Numbered from the stretch's first letter, positions 7,071 to 15,664 are shown. The stretch is DNA of 34,173 nt from Paracoccus sp. N5 (GCF_000371965.1 NZ_AQUO01000001.1:760828-795000); one strand, 5' to 3'. Translations and numbers: made by a program. Notes: generated by a model from the sequence alone, not told the origin.

Positions 7071-7286
7071 TCAGATCAGCCGCATCTCCGCCAGCGTGCG
7101 GCTGGCAGCGCCAAGCTGGGCGGTCGGCAGTTCGATCTTGATGTGCGACAGGACGTCGGTGGCCTCGGCCGGGATCCCGCTCTCGCGCAGCGCCTGCTCG
7201 ATAACCTCGGCGATGGCGTCCGGGCGGCTCAGATCAAAGCCCTCGGGAAGGGCGGAATAGTCGATGCGGATGGTGGTCGTGGTCAT
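7071..7286 (-). CDS. hypothetical 71-residue protein
   Basis: First gene of the leftward cluster, 71 residues. A strong ribosome site AGGAGG lies eight bases before the ATG. The protein opens with a short Thr-rich beta strand (TTTTIRIDYSAL), then an acidic helix (about 23-37) and a C-terminal helix. No known motif. It is divergently transcribed from the terminase operon across a control region with palindromes (7320-7402), so it could be an early gene product or a small regulator acting on that region. This is inference from position. Confidence 0.7.
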   Translation of the reverse strand: MTTTTIRIDYSALPEGFDLSRPDAIAEVIEQALRESGIPAEATDVLSHIKIELPTAQLGAASRTLAEMRLI

Positions 7287-7319
7287 GATGAAGCCCTCCT
7301 GGGATTGGCGCGATGCAGC

Positions 7320-7402
7320 CTGTTGATGGACAACAGAATCGCTCCGGAGGGGGAGACAATCAACGGGAATGATTGTCTTTTCCTGTTTATTTTCAATATG
7401 TT
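7320..7402. promoter_or_regulatory. divergent control region with two inverted repeats
   Basis: Between the leftward small genes and the rightward late operon lie two inverted repeats. AGACAATCA (7354-7362) pairs exactly with TGATTGTCT (7370-7378), and CTGTTG (7320-7325) pairs with CAACAG (7331-7336). TTGTCT at 7373-7378 can serve as a -35 box with TATGTT at 7397-7402 as a -10 box, 18 bases apart, for the late operon. The larger repeat would then overlap the -35 box, the usual place for an operator. The nearby DNA is unusually AT-rich for this genome, which fits a promoter. Confidence 0.5.
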
Positions 7403-7420
7403 GATAGGCTTCACAGCGCC

Positions 7421-7957
7421 ATGAAAGGCATGAGCGAGCGCGAGTATGCCACCCATTCCGGGCTGTCCCGCGGCGGGGTCCAGAAGGCGCGCAAGAACGG
7501 TCGGCTGGTGGTCCATGACGACGGGTCGATCAATGCCGCGGCCTCGGATGTGCGGCGGGCCGAGATGACGGACCCCGACCAGCAGCGGCGCAGCTTGGGT
7601 GGGGATGGGCTGGCCAGCGGCCCCGGCGACACGACATCGTATATCAAGGCGCGCACGGCGCTCACGGTTTACGCAGCGCAGGAACGTCAGCTGGCCGTCC
7701 AGAAGAAGAAGGGCACGCTGGTCGACCGAGCGCGGGCGGAAACGCTGGTGTTTCGCCTGGCGCGGCAGGAACGGGATGTCTGGGTCACCTGGCCCGGACG
7801 GGTGGCCGCGCTGATGGCGGCGCAGATCATGGCGGAGGTGGAACGGCAATCCGGGGCATCGGTGACGATCGAGACCGCGATCATGCAGAGGGTGCTGGAA
7901 GCCCATGTCCGCGAACAGCTCGACACCCTCGCCGACCTCAGGGTCTCGCTTGCATGA
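7421..7957 (+). CDS. terminase small subunit-like DNA packaging protein
   Basis: A 178-residue protein directly upstream of the large terminase and overlapping it by 53 bases. The N-terminal 50 residues (SEREYATHSGLSRGGVQKARK, then GSINAAASDVRRAE) have the helix-turn-helix look of Nu1-type small terminases that bind the packaging site. The rest is helical and ends with a stretch (ETAIMQRVLEAHVREQL) suited to oligomer formation. Small terminases form rings that recognise phage DNA and load it on the large subunit. The ATG at 7421 is chosen over a TTG at 7373, which lies in the probable promoter; its ribosome site is weak. It begins the long rightward late operon. Confidence 0.8.
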   Translation: MKGMSEREYATHSGLSRGGVQKARKNGRLVVHDDGSINAAASDVRRAEMTDPDQQRRSLGGDGLASGPGDTTSYIKARTALTVYAAQERQLAVQKKKGTLVDRARAETLVFRLARQERDVWVTWPGRVAALMAAQIMAEVERQSGASVTIETAIMQRVLEAHVREQLDTLADLRVSLA

Positions 7958-9956
7958 TGAGGACGATGACGACGACCTGACCGCGGGTCTCGACCTCGGC
8001 TTCGACGGCGCCGAGGATCTGCTGCGGGTCTGGCGGCAGGGCCTGCGGCCTGATCCGAACCTGACGGTGTCGGAATGGGCGGACCAGCATCGCTGGCTGT
8101 CATCGCGCGGCGCGGCCGAACCGGGGCGGTATCGCACCGCCCGGGCGCCTTACCTGCGCGAGATCATGGATGCGCTCTCGCCCGGCCATCCCGCCCAGCG
8201 CATCACCTTCATGAAGGCCGCGCAGGTGGGCGCGACCGAGGCGGGCAACAACTGGATCGGCTTTGTCATCCATCACGCCCCTGGGCCGATGCTGGCGGTG
8301 CTGCCGAGCCTGGAATTGGCGAAGCGCACCTCACGGGGGCGTTTGGACCCGCTGATCGCGGACAGCCCGGCGCTCCGCGAGCGGGTGAATCCGGCCCGGT
8401 CGCGGGATGCGGGCAATTCGATGCTGTCGAAGGAATTCCCCGGCGGCATTCTGGTGCTGACCGGGGCGAATTCCGCCACCGGCCTGCGTTCGATGCCCGC
8501 GCGCTATGTGTTCCTCGACGAGGTCGACGCCTATCCCGCCTCAGCCGACGAGGAGGGCGATCCTGTCACGCTGGCCGAAGCCCGCACCACCACCTTCTCG
8601 CACCGGCGCAAGGTGTTCATGGTCTCGACTCCGACGATCCGGGGGCTGTCCCGGATCGAGCGGGAATTCGAGGCGTCCGACCAGCGGCGCTACTTCGTGC
8701 CCTGTCCCCATTGCGGGGCGATGCAGTGGCTGCAGTTCGACCGACTGCGCTGGGCGAAAGGGAAGCCCGAAACCGCCGCCTATCACTGCGAGGGCTGCGA
8801 GCGTCCGATTGCCGAGCACCACAAGACCGAGATGCTGGCCCGCGGCGAATGGCGGGCGACAGCGGTCTCCAGGGATCCGAAGGCCATCGGCTTCCACCTG
8901 TCGGCGCTCTACTCGCCCTTGGGCTGGAAAAGCTGGTCCGACATCGCGCGGGAATGGCTGGCGGCCCAGGGGTCGGACGAGACGCTGCGCGTCGCGCGGA
9001 ACACGCTTCTGGGGGAAACGTGGATCGAAAGCGGCGACGCGCCGGAATGGCAGCGGCTGGCGGATCGGCGCGAGGCGTGGAAGCCGGGCACGGTCCCCAT
9101 GGCCGGGCTGTTCCTGACGGCCGGGGCAGACGTGCAGAGGGACCGGATCGAGGTCGATATCTGGGCCTGGGGCCGGGGTCTCGAGTCCTGGCTGGTCGAT
9201 CACATCGTCATTCCGGGCGGCCCAGACGATCCCGCCGCCTGGGACAAGCTGACCGCCCTTCTCAGCCGGTCGTGGCAGCATGCCAACGGTGCCTTCATGA
9301 CGGTGGCACGACTCGGCATCGACACCGGTTACGAGGCCGCGGCGGTCTATGCCTGGTCACGCAAGGTTGGGTTCGAGCAAGTGGCACCCCTGAAGGGCCT
9401 AGAGGGCTTCAACCGGTCGGCACCGGTCTCGGGCCCGACCTTCGTCGATGCGACCATCGGCGGCAAACGCCTGCGCCGCGGCGCGCGGCTCTGGTCGGTG
9501 GCAACGGCGACGTTCAAGGCAGAGAACTACCGGTTCCTGCGGATCGAACGACCCTCGGACGAAGACCGGGCGCTGGGCGCCCTCGATGCGCCGGGGACCG
9601 TGCACATCCCAAGCTGGGCCGACACCGAATGGCTGAAGCAGCTGGTGGCCGAGCAGCTGGTCACCATCCGGAACAAGCGCGGCTATGCCCATCAGGAATG
9701 GCAGAAGATGCGCGAGCGGAACGAGGCGCTAGACTGCCGGGTCTACGCCCGCGCGGCGGCGTGGATCCTTGGCGCCGACCGCTGGGACGAAGCGACATGG
9801 CGGCGGCTGGAAGCTCAGGCGGGCGTCGAAACGCGCATGCCAGCGGCCGTCGCGATGGACGCCACACCAACCGATACGGCCCAGCCCAAGGCCGGAACCC
9901 TGACCACGCCGCGCCGGAAACGGCGGGCCTACACCCCGAACTTCATGAGGGACTGA
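7905..9956 (+). CDS. terminase large subunit, GpA type
   Basis: The packaging motor and cohesive-end nuclease, 683 residues, similar in plan to lambda GpA. The ATPase half has a Walker A-like segment MKAAQVGATE at 103-112 (K104) and Walker B FLDEVDAYP with D205 and E206. A zinc ribbon follows, C267PHC270 and C295EGC298, as in this family. The nuclease half begins near residue 405 with GADVQRDRIEVDIWAWG (D409 likely metal ligand). The length is normal for the family. The start at ATG 7905 has GGAAG four bases upstream and lies inside the small-terminase gene; a TTG at 7950 is an alternative. The stop overlaps the next start by one base. Confidence 0.95.
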   Translation: MSANSSTPSPTSGSRLHDEDDDDDLTAGLDLGFDGAEDLLRVWRQGLRPDPNLTVSEWADQHRWLSSRGAAEPGRYRTARAPYLREIMDALSPGHPAQRITFMKAAQVGATEAGNNWIGFVIHHAPGPMLAVLPSLELAKRTSRGRLDPLIADSPALRERVNPARSRDAGNSMLSKEFPGGILVLTGANSATGLRSMPARYVFLDEVDAYPASADEEGDPVTLAEARTTTFSHRRKVFMVSTPTIRGLSRIEREFEASDQRRYFVPCPHCGAMQWLQFDRLRWAKGKPETAAYHCEGCERPIAEHHKTEMLARGEWRATAVSRDPKAIGFHLSALYSPLGWKSWSDIAREWLAAQGSDETLRVARNTLLGETWIESGDAPEWQRLADRREAWKPGTVPMAGLFLTAGADVQRDRIEVDIWAWGRGLESWLVDHIVIPGGPDDPAAWDKLTALLSRSWQHANGAFMTVARLGIDTGYEAAAVYAWSRKVGFEQVAPLKGLEGFNRSAPVSGPTFVDATIGGKRLRRGARLWSVATATFKAENYRFLRIERPSDEDRALGALDAPGTVHIPSWADTEWLKQLVAEQLVTIRNKRGYAHQEWQKMRERNEALDCRVYARAAAWILGADRWDEATWRRLEAQAGVETRMPAAVAMDATPTDTAQPKAGTLTTPRRKRRAYTPNFMRD

Positions 9957-10171
9957 TGGACCTGGAACGCATGCAGGCCCTGCTGACCGCGCTGCAGGAA
10001 GCCCGCTTCGCCGGGCTGCGCAGCGTCAGCTACGACGGCAAGACCGTGACCTACGGCTCGGATGCCGAACTGGCGGCGGCGATCAGGGATCTTGAGGGGC
10101 GGATCGCAGCGGCCAGCGGCACATCTGCCCGTCGCCGCCGCTGGGGCACCGTCGCCACGAAGGGTCTGTGA
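9956..10171 (+). CDS. gpW-like head-tail joining protein
   Basis: A 71-residue protein between large terminase and portal, exactly where lambda-like phages place gpW. It starts with a helix MDLERMQALLTALQEARFAG, has a beta turn (VSYDGKTVTYGS), a second helix (AELAAAIRDLEGRI) and a basic tail, the alpha-beta-alpha order of the gpW fold. In lambda, gpW closes the filled head and makes the site for tail joining. Its ATG shares one base with the terminase stop, and its own stop overlaps the portal start, so translation is coupled along the three genes. Confidence 0.85.
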   Translation: MDLERMQALLTALQEARFAGLRSVSYDGKTVTYGSDAELAAAIRDLEGRIAAASGTSARRRRWGTVATKGL

Positions 10172-11685
10172 CCATGGTCCTCGACGCCTTCCGCGCGCGC
10201 CTCGGAAGCATCATCGGCGGTTTTGACGCCGCGCAGTCCCACCGTCGCATGCGCGGCTTCCGCGCCACCCGGGCGCATGTGAACACGCTGATCGCAGCCT
10301 CGGGCGAGACGATCACCGCCCGGGCGCGCTGGTTGGTCCGGAATAACGGCTATGCCGCGAATGCGGTCGACGCCTTCGCAAACCATGTCGTCGGCGACGG
10401 GATCAAACCCTCGTCAAAGATCGCGGACGCCGCGAAGAAGGAGGAGTTGCAGAAGCTGTGGCTGGCCTGGACCGACGAGGCCGATGCCGAGGGGCTGACC
10501 GACTTTTTCGGGTTGCAGCGGCGGGCCGCGCGCGAGGTGTTTCTGGCAGGCGAGGTCTTCCTGCGTATCCGCACAAGGCGGCCGGAGGACGGCCTGACCG
10601 TACCGATGCAGCTGCAGATGCTGCCCTCGGAAATGCTGCCCCAGGACATGACCCGCGTCCTGCCCGGCGCAGGGTCGATCCGTCAGGGTATCGAGTTCGA
10701 CGGCATCGGCCGCCGCGTGGCCTATCACTTCCTGCGCCGCCATCCGGGGGACATGACCGACCCGGGGCTGGTGGGTGAGACGGTTCGCGTGCCCGCCTCC
10801 GAGGTGATCCACATTCTGGACCCGGTCGAGGCGGGCCAGCTGCGCGGGGTGTCGCGCTTCGCCGCGGCGGTGGTGAAGCTCTTCACCCTCGATCTCTACG
10901 ACGATGCGGAACTCGAGCGGAAGAAGACCGCAGCGATGTTCGCCATGTTCATCACCTCCCCCGCCCCGGAAACCGCCCTCGATCCGGCCGAGGACGACCT
11001 CGAGGTGGAACCGGGCCAGGTGGTGCGCCTTGATCCGGGCGAGGATGTCACCACACCCTCGACGCCTGATTCCGGGTCCACCTATGAACCCTTCCAGTAC
11101 CGCACGCTCCTGCAGATCGGCGCGGCGCTGGGCGTGCCCTATGGCTACCTGACGGGCGACACCGCGAAGGGGAACTTCTCGAATACGCGGATCGCGCTCG
11201 TCGATTTCCGCCGCCGCATCTCGGCCTTCCAGCATTCGGTCATGGTTTACCAGCTCTGCCGGGCGGTCTGGACCCGCTGGATGGACATGGCGGTGCTGGC
11301 GGGCGCCATCGATCTGCCGGGCTATGCGACAGAGCGGCGGCAATACCTCGCCTGCGACTGGCTTCCCACGAAATGGGACTGGATCGACCCGGCCAAGGAT
11401 GCTGCGGCCGAGATCCTGCAGATCGAGGCAGGCCTCAAATCCCGCACGCAGGCCATCGCCGAACGGGGATACGACGCAGAGCAGGTGGACCGCGAAATCG
11501 CTGCGGAACGCAAGCGCGAGGCCGCGCTTGGTCTCGACTTCCGGCGGCCGGGGTCCCCCGCGCAGGCGGCCGGTGGCGGCGCTGGGCCGGGCGATGCAGA
11601 GGACGAGCGGCGGGATCAGCAGGACACCAACGATCAGGAAGACGACGGCGAGGACCGGGAACCCCGGCCCGCGGAGGACGCATGA
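10168..11685 (+). CDS. portal protein, lambda family
   Basis: A 505-residue portal of the lambda gpB family (PF05136 type), the ring at one head vertex through which DNA enters and the tail attaches. Recognisable parts are RARWLVRNNGYAANAVDAFA near 52-71, GEVFLRIRTRRPEDG, the segment DPVEAGQLRGVSRFA and GVPYGYLTGDTAKGNFSNTR with the usual spacing. The C-terminal 60 residues are low complexity and very acidic (DDGEDREPRPAEDA), which may lie outside the folded ring. It starts at GTG 10168 overlapping the upstream stop; an ATG two codons later is possible. It overlaps the protease gene start by four bases. Confidence 0.95.
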   Translation: MTMVLDAFRARLGSIIGGFDAAQSHRRMRGFRATRAHVNTLIAASGETITARARWLVRNNGYAANAVDAFANHVVGDGIKPSSKIADAAKKEELQKLWLAWTDEADAEGLTDFFGLQRRAAREVFLAGEVFLRIRTRRPEDGLTVPMQLQMLPSEMLPQDMTRVLPGAGSIRQGIEFDGIGRRVAYHFLRRHPGDMTDPGLVGETVRVPASEVIHILDPVEAGQLRGVSRFAAAVVKLFTLDLYDDAELERKKTAAMFAMFITSPAPETALDPAEDDLEVEPGQVVRLDPGEDVTTPSTPDSGSTYEPFQYRTLLQIGAALGVPYGYLTGDTAKGNFSNTRIALVDFRRRISAFQHSVMVYQLCRAVWTRWMDMAVLAGAIDLPGYATERRQYLACDWLPTKWDWIDPAKDAAAEILQIEAGLKSRTQAIAERGYDAEQVDREIAAERKREAALGLDFRRPGSPAQAAGGGAGPGDAEDERRDQQDTNDQEDDGEDREPRPAEDA

Positions 11686-12992
11686 TGCACCACACCCAGA
11701 TCGCCCAGCGCGTCTTCAACACGGCCCTGATGGTCGATCCCGCCAAGGCGCTGGCAATCCTCACCGGGCTTGGGCCGCTGATCACCGGGCGAGAGATCAG
11801 CGTCGAGGGGGTCGAAATCGCCGCCGAAGCGCAGGAGGCCGCCACCCTGCCCGCCCGGGCGTCGCTCTTCGGTGACGACCTGACCAAGCGCCGGGCGCGG
11901 GACGGAAGCCAGCCCTTCGCCGTCGTGGACGGGATCGCGGTCATCGAAATTGCTGGCACGTTGGTGCATCGCGGGGCGTGGATCGGTCAATCTTCCGGCC
12001 TGACCTCCTACGAGGGTATCGCCGCCCAGCTGCAGGCGGCCGTCACCGATCCCGCCATCCGTGGCATCGCCCTCGACATCGACAGCTTCGGTGGCGAGGT
12101 CGCGGGCGCGTTCGATCTGGCCGACCGCATCCGGGCGGCAAGGGAACAGAAACCGGTCCATGCCTTCGTCGCCGACCACGCCCTCTCGGCCGCCTATGCG
12201 CTGGCCTCCCAGGCCGACCGCATCATCCTGCCCCGGACCGGGGCCGTCGGCAGCATCGGTGTCGTCGCCATGCACAGCGACATGAGCGGGGCGCTGGACC
12301 AGAAGGGCATCGCCGTCACGCTGATCCATGCAGGCGCGCGCAAGGTCGATGCGAACCCGTATCAGGCGCTGCCCGAGGCCGTCCGCGCCCGGATCGCGGG
12401 CGAGCTGGAAGACCTGCGCCAGCTCTTCGCCGAAACCGTCGCCGAGGGGCGTGGCCGTCGCCTCGACACCCTACGGGCGCTGGGCACCGAGGCCGCCGTC
12501 TTCCGCGGAGAGGCGGCCGTCTTCGCCGGTCTCGCCGACGAGGTGGCCGATCCCGTCACCGCCTTCCGCGCTTTCGCCGCCGCACCTCGCGGCACATCCA
12601 CCCCCAGAGGAAAGGGCCCGATGATGACCACTGCCCCCGAAGATCATGCGCAGCCTGCGCCCACGCCTGCTGCCAGCGCCACGCCGGAACCGGCCCCGCC
12701 CGCGGCAGTCGCACCGCCGCAAACCACGGCGGCCGCCATGTCGCCCGAGGCGATCCGCGCCGAGGCGGCCGAGGTCGCACAGGTCTGCTCGCAGGCCACG
12801 CGCCTCGGCATCCACATCGACGCCGCGGATGCGGTCGCCAAGGGCGTAAAGCCTGAAGCCCTGCGCGCCAAGGTGCTGGCGGACCTTGCGGCGCGCAGCG
12901 ATGCCGCGGGCATCATCGCCACGGCCCCCGCACCCGGGGCCAAGGAAAGCCCCATCGTCGCGGCCGCCAAGAAATCGGCCGCCTCGCGCTGA
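11682..12992 (+). CDS. head maturation protease, S49 (SppA-like) with scaffold tail
   Basis: A 436-residue gpC-type prohead protease. The S49 core covers about 85-300: GIALDIDSFGGEV, then the nucleophile S169 in DHALSAAYALASQADRI, TGAVGSIGVV, and the likely base K221 in ARKVDANPY. The Ser-Lys distance of 52 residues equals that of bacterial SppA enzymes. Residues 314-436 are Ala/Pro-rich and then helical, the part that works as scaffold in lambda-like heads. Translation begins at ATG 11682 (ATGATG; GGAGGA just upstream), overlapping the portal stop. An unusually long frame upstream of this ATG is only chance reading. The protease trims the prohead and the scaffold before DNA filling. Confidence 0.93.
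   Translation: MMHHTQIAQRVFNTALMVDPAKALAILTGLGPLITGREISVEGVEIAAEAQEAATLPARASLFGDDLTKRRARDGSQPFAVVDGIAVIEIAGTLVHRGAWIGQSSGLTSYEGIAAQLQAAVTDPAIRGIALDIDSFGGEVAGAFDLADRIRAAREQKPVHAFVADHALSAAYALASQADRIILPRTGAVGSIGVVAMHSDMSGALDQKGIAVTLIHAGARKVDANPYQALPEAVRARIAGELEDLRQLFAETVAEGRGRRLDTLRALGTEAAVFRGEAAVFAGLADEVADPVTAFRAFAAAPRGTSTPRGKGPMMTTAPEDHAQPAPTPAASATPEPAPPAAVAPPQTTAAAMSPEAIRAEAAEVAQVCSQATRLGIHIDAADAVAKGVKPEALRAKVLADLAARSDAAGIIATAPAPGAKESPIVAAAKKSAASR
12621..12992 (+). CDS. nested in-frame scaffold protein (Nu3-like)
   Basis: Inside the protease gene and in the same frame, ATGATG at 12621 is preceded by AGAGGAAAGGG (12606-12616), a very good ribosome site nine bases away. Starting here gives a 123-residue protein equal to the protease C-terminal part: an Ala/Pro/Thr-rich linker followed by two amphipathic helices (MSPEAIRAEAAEVAQVCSQA and ADAVAKGVKPEALRAKVLAD). 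Lambda uses exactly this arrangement for Nu3, the free scaffold that shapes the prohead, made from within gene C. The ribosome site is seen in the sequence; that it is used is inferred. Confidence 0.75.
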   Translation: MMTTAPEDHAQPAPTPAASATPEPAPPAAVAPPQTTAAAMSPEAIRAEAAEVAQVCSQATRLGIHIDAADAVAKGVKPEALRAKVLADLAARSDAAGIIATAPAPGAKESPIVAAAKKSAASR

Positions 12993-13045
12993 CAGTTCCG
13001 CCCACGCTGGGCGCCCCCATCCCCCAACATCCTGGAGACTGAACC

Positions 13046-13426
13046 ATGCCCGTCCTGACGGAACCGCCCAGCATGGGCGATGTCCTCAAGTATGAGGTCA
13101 ACCCGAACTTCACCCGCGAGGTGATCACCCTGCAGCTTGGCCTGTCCTATCCGGCAGGGTCGGTCCTGGGGCGCATCACGGCCAGCGGCAAGTACACCCT
13201 CTCGCCCGCAACCGGGGCCGACGGTTCACAGACCGCAGTCGCCGTGCTCCTCTATCCAGTGAACGCCACGCTCGCCGACGCGGTGGGCATCGTGGTCACC
13301 CGTGGTCCCGCCATCGTCTCGCGCGCCGCCCTTGCCTACGAGGCCACCGTCAACGACGCGGCCAAGATCGCCGCCAAGATCACCCAGCTGGCCGCGGTCG
13401 GCATCATCGCCCGCGACGGCGTCTGA
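13046..13426 (+). CDS. head decoration protein, gpD-like
   Basis: A 126-residue protein of the lambda gpD / phage 21 SHP type. It has the typical unstructured start (MPVLTEPPSMGDVLKYEVNPNF), then FTREVITLQLG, LSYPAGSVLGRITASGKY and the C-terminal helix region DAAKIAAKITQLAAVGIIAR. Such proteins sit as trimers on the capsid surface and stabilise the expanded head. The ribosome site GGAG lies ten bases before the ATG. It sits between the scaffold and capsid genes, the same order as lambda C-Nu3-D-E. Confidence 0.92.
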   Translation: MPVLTEPPSMGDVLKYEVNPNFTREVITLQLGLSYPAGSVLGRITASGKYTLSPATGADGSQTAVAVLLYPVNATLADAVGIVVTRGPAIVSRAALAYEATVNDAAKIAAKITQLAAVGIIARDGV

Positions 13427-13474
13427 CGCAGCCCTCCCGGCCGCACCAATCCTCTCATCCCCCGGAGCCCCACC

Positions 13475-14500
13475 ATGACCCTCGTCCGCAATCCCTTCGA
13501 CGCTGGCGGCTATTCGCTGGCCGAGATGACGCAGGCCATCAACATCCTGCCCAACCTCTACACCCGCCTCGCCCAGATCGGCCTCTTCCGCTTCGAGGGG
13601 GTCAGCCAGCGCTCGGTCATCATCGAGCAATACGAAGGCGTCCTGAGCCTCCTGCCCTCCGTCCCCCTCGGTGGCCCGGCTACCGTCGGCACCCGCGAGG
13701 GCCGGTCCATGCGGTCCTTCGCCCTGCCGTGGATCCCGCATGATGATGTGGTCTTGCCTGCCGACATCCAGGGGCAACCCGCGCTGGGCGGCGCGTTCGA
13801 CGCTGCCGATCCCCTCGTCGAAGTGATGAACCGCAAGCTGCTGCTGATGCGGCGCAAGCATGCCCAGACCCGCGAGTACATGGAGATGAACGCGCTGCGC
13901 GGCATCGTGAAGGACGGGGCCGGGACCACCCTCTACAACTACTTCACCGAATTCGGCCTGGCGCAAATCTCGGTCGACTTCGTGCTGGGCACGGCCGGAA
14001 CGAACGTCCAGGGCAAGGTCCGAGAGGTGCTGCGGGCCATCGAGGACAACCTCCTCGGCGAGGCCATGACCTCTGTCCATGCGCTGGTCAGCCGCGAGTT
14101 CTTCGACAAGCTGATCGCGCATCCCAAGACCGAGGAAGCCTACAAGTTCTACGCCTCGACCGGCGCCCAGCCCCTGCGCGAGGACGTGCGGCGCAACTTC
14201 CCCTTCGGCGGAATCCTCTTCGAGGAATACTCGGGCACCGTCACCCTCTCGACGAAGGCCACCGAACGGCTGGTCCCGGCGAGCGAGGGCATCGCTTTCC
14301 CCTTGGGCACGATGGACACCTTCACCACCTATGGCGGCCCGGCGAACCTGCTGGAAACCGCCAACACCATCGGGCTGCCGCTCTATGCCCGCCAGCATCT
14401 CGACGAGAAGGGCCGCTGGATCGACGTGATGACCGAGGCCTCGATCTTGCCGGTGAACAAGCGGCCGCGGCTGGCGATCCGCCTGCACACGTCGAACTGA
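13475..14500 (+). CDS. major capsid protein, gpE family
   Basis: A 341-residue major capsid protein of the lambda gpE family (PF03864 type). Markers are the N-terminal NPFDAGGYSLAEMTQAINILP, the segment RRKHAQTREYMEMNALRGIVKDG, and the late part LVPASEGIAFPLGTMDTFTTYG. It assembles the icosahedral shell with an HK97-like fold. The length is normal (lambda gpE has 341 residues). The region has codon use like the rest of the head module. GGAG lies nine bases upstream of the ATG, and the gene follows the decoration protein after 48 bases. Confidence 0.95.
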   Translation: MTLVRNPFDAGGYSLAEMTQAINILPNLYTRLAQIGLFRFEGVSQRSVIIEQYEGVLSLLPSVPLGGPATVGTREGRSMRSFALPWIPHDDVVLPADIQGQPALGGAFDAADPLVEVMNRKLLLMRRKHAQTREYMEMNALRGIVKDGAGTTLYNYFTEFGLAQISVDFVLGTAGTNVQGKVREVLRAIEDNLLGEAMTSVHALVSREFFDKLIAHPKTEEAYKFYASTGAQPLREDVRRNFPFGGILFEEYSGTVTLSTKATERLVPASEGIAFPLGTMDTFTTYGGPANLLETANTIGLPLYARQHLDEKGRWIDVMTEASILPVNKRPRLAIRLHTSN

Positions 14501-14511
14501 CGGACGCACCC

Positions 14512-14826
14512 ATGTTCGTCTTTGCCGCCGCCATGGACCGCATCTTCACCCATGCCTCCATGGCGGCACCCGCCCTCTGGATCTCGGCCACCACCTCCGA
14601 GGAACGCCCGATCCGCATCATCCGCCGCGCCCCGGATCGCGTGACCGACTTCGGCGCAGGCCGCTTCGTCAGCGACACGACCGTTGTGGACGTGCGCGTG
14701 GCTGACCTGCCCGCCCCGCGTCCGGGCGATCTGATCGTCATCGGTGCCGACAGCCATGTGATCCAGGGGGAACCGCTGCGCGACCGGGAACGGCTGATCT
14801 GGACCCTCGATCTGCGCCCGGCGTGA
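14512..14826 (+). CDS. head-tail joining protein, gpFII-like
   Basis: A 104-residue protein directly after the capsid gene. The C-terminal half, VVDVRVADLPAPRPGDLIVIGADSHVIQGEPLRDRERLIWTLDL in outline, is a small beta-barrel pattern like the phage head-tail attachment proteins (gpFII family). It would form part of the connector below the portal. The annotation rests on position, size and this pattern rather than on a diagnostic motif. Four bases separate its stop from the next start. Confidence 0.7.
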   Translation: MFVFAAAMDRIFTHASMAAPALWISATTSEERPIRIIRRAPDRVTDFGAGRFVSDTTVVDVRVADLPAPRPGDLIVIGADSHVIQGEPLRDRERLIWTLDLRPA

Positions 14827-14830
14827 TCCG

Positions 14831-15451
14831 ATGAAACTGAAGCTCACCATCGATCCTGACATCGTCGCGATGATGCAGGCGGAAATCGCCGCCGGCGAGA
14901 AGGCCGTCACCACCGCCATGCGCGAGGCGGGCGCGGGCCTCAAATCCGCCTGGCGCGGCCAGATCACCGGCGCTGGCCTCGGCACCCGGCTGGGCAATTC
15001 GATCCGGCTGGCCACCTATCCCAAGGGTGGCGAGAGCCTGAACGCCGCGGCGCTGGTCTGGTCGAATGCCCCGGTGATCGTCGGGGCGCACGATGCCGGA
15101 CCACTGATCCGGTCGCGCAACGGGTTCTGGCTGGCCATCCCCACCGCGGCCGCGGGCAAATCCACCCGCGGAGGCCGCATCACCCCGGGCGCATGGGAAC
15201 GCCGCACGGGACTGCGGCTGCGGTTCATCTACCGGCGCCGGGGCCCGAGCCTGCTGGTGGCCGAGGGGCGGTTGAACAGCAAGGGCCGCGCGGTGGCGTC
15301 AAGATCGAAGACCGGCCGCGGGCTGACCACTGTGCCGATCTTCCTCCTTGTGCCGCAGGTCAAGCTGCGCAAGCGGCTCGATCTGGCGCGGGATGCCGAG
15401 CGGGCCATCGACGGCGTGCCGGGGCGGATCGTCGCGGGGTGGGTCACTTGA
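14831..15451 (+). CDS. minor tail / tail completion protein (DUF6441-like)
   Basis: A 206-residue protein: a helical start (MKLKLTIDPDIVAMMQAEIAAGEKAVTTAMREAG in outline) followed by SAWRGQITGAGLGTRLGNSI and a basic C-terminal half. It resembles the family I recall as DUF6441 in Rhodobacterales prophages, and in position it matches gpZ or HK97 gp10-like tail completion proteins. It should act where tail meets head. It is the last gene before the cargo island; the tail terminator, normally its direct neighbour, comes only 1.7 kb later. Confidence 0.72.
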   Translation: MKLKLTIDPDIVAMMQAEIAAGEKAVTTAMREAGAGLKSAWRGQITGAGLGTRLGNSIRLATYPKGGESLNAAALVWSNAPVIVGAHDAGPLIRSRNGFWLAIPTAAAGKSTRGGRITPGAWERRTGLRLRFIYRRRGPSLLVAEGRLNSKGRAVASRSKTGRGLTTVPIFLLVPQVKLRKRLDLARDAERAIDGVPGRIVAGWVT

Positions 15452-15593
15452 TACGGCGGCAATCCGGGTCGCATCCCCCGATAAAGGTTCTCGACACCTC
15501 GGGATCAAACTGCTACGAGGCAAGAACTGCTTCCGTACTCCCAAAGCACTTACTACCCTCTTCTCCTAGCCGCTGACGACAGAGTGCAACGGC

Positions 15594-15623
15594 CATACGA
15601 CAGAGAGAAACTGTGTCCGTATG
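15594..15623 (+). other. stem-loop at the left side of the cargo island
   Basis: CATACG (15594-15599) pairs with CGTATG (15618-15623), and ACAG (15600-15603) pairs with CTGT (15611-15614), giving a 10-bp stem with one 3-base bulge and a purine-rich loop. It lies between the last head-region gene and the cargo genes and covers a possible GTG start at 15613. It may be part of a cargo leader. No clear promoter is seen in 15452-15612. Confidence 0.4.
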
Positions 15624-15664
15624 CAGGCAGTTCCGCCTGGGTCGGGATGCACGAGGGAAGTTAG

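Noticed and set aside
11373..11681. Long N-terminal extension of the S49 protease
   Set aside because: It overlaps the portal gene, has shadow-like composition, and a good ribosome site precedes ATG 11682.
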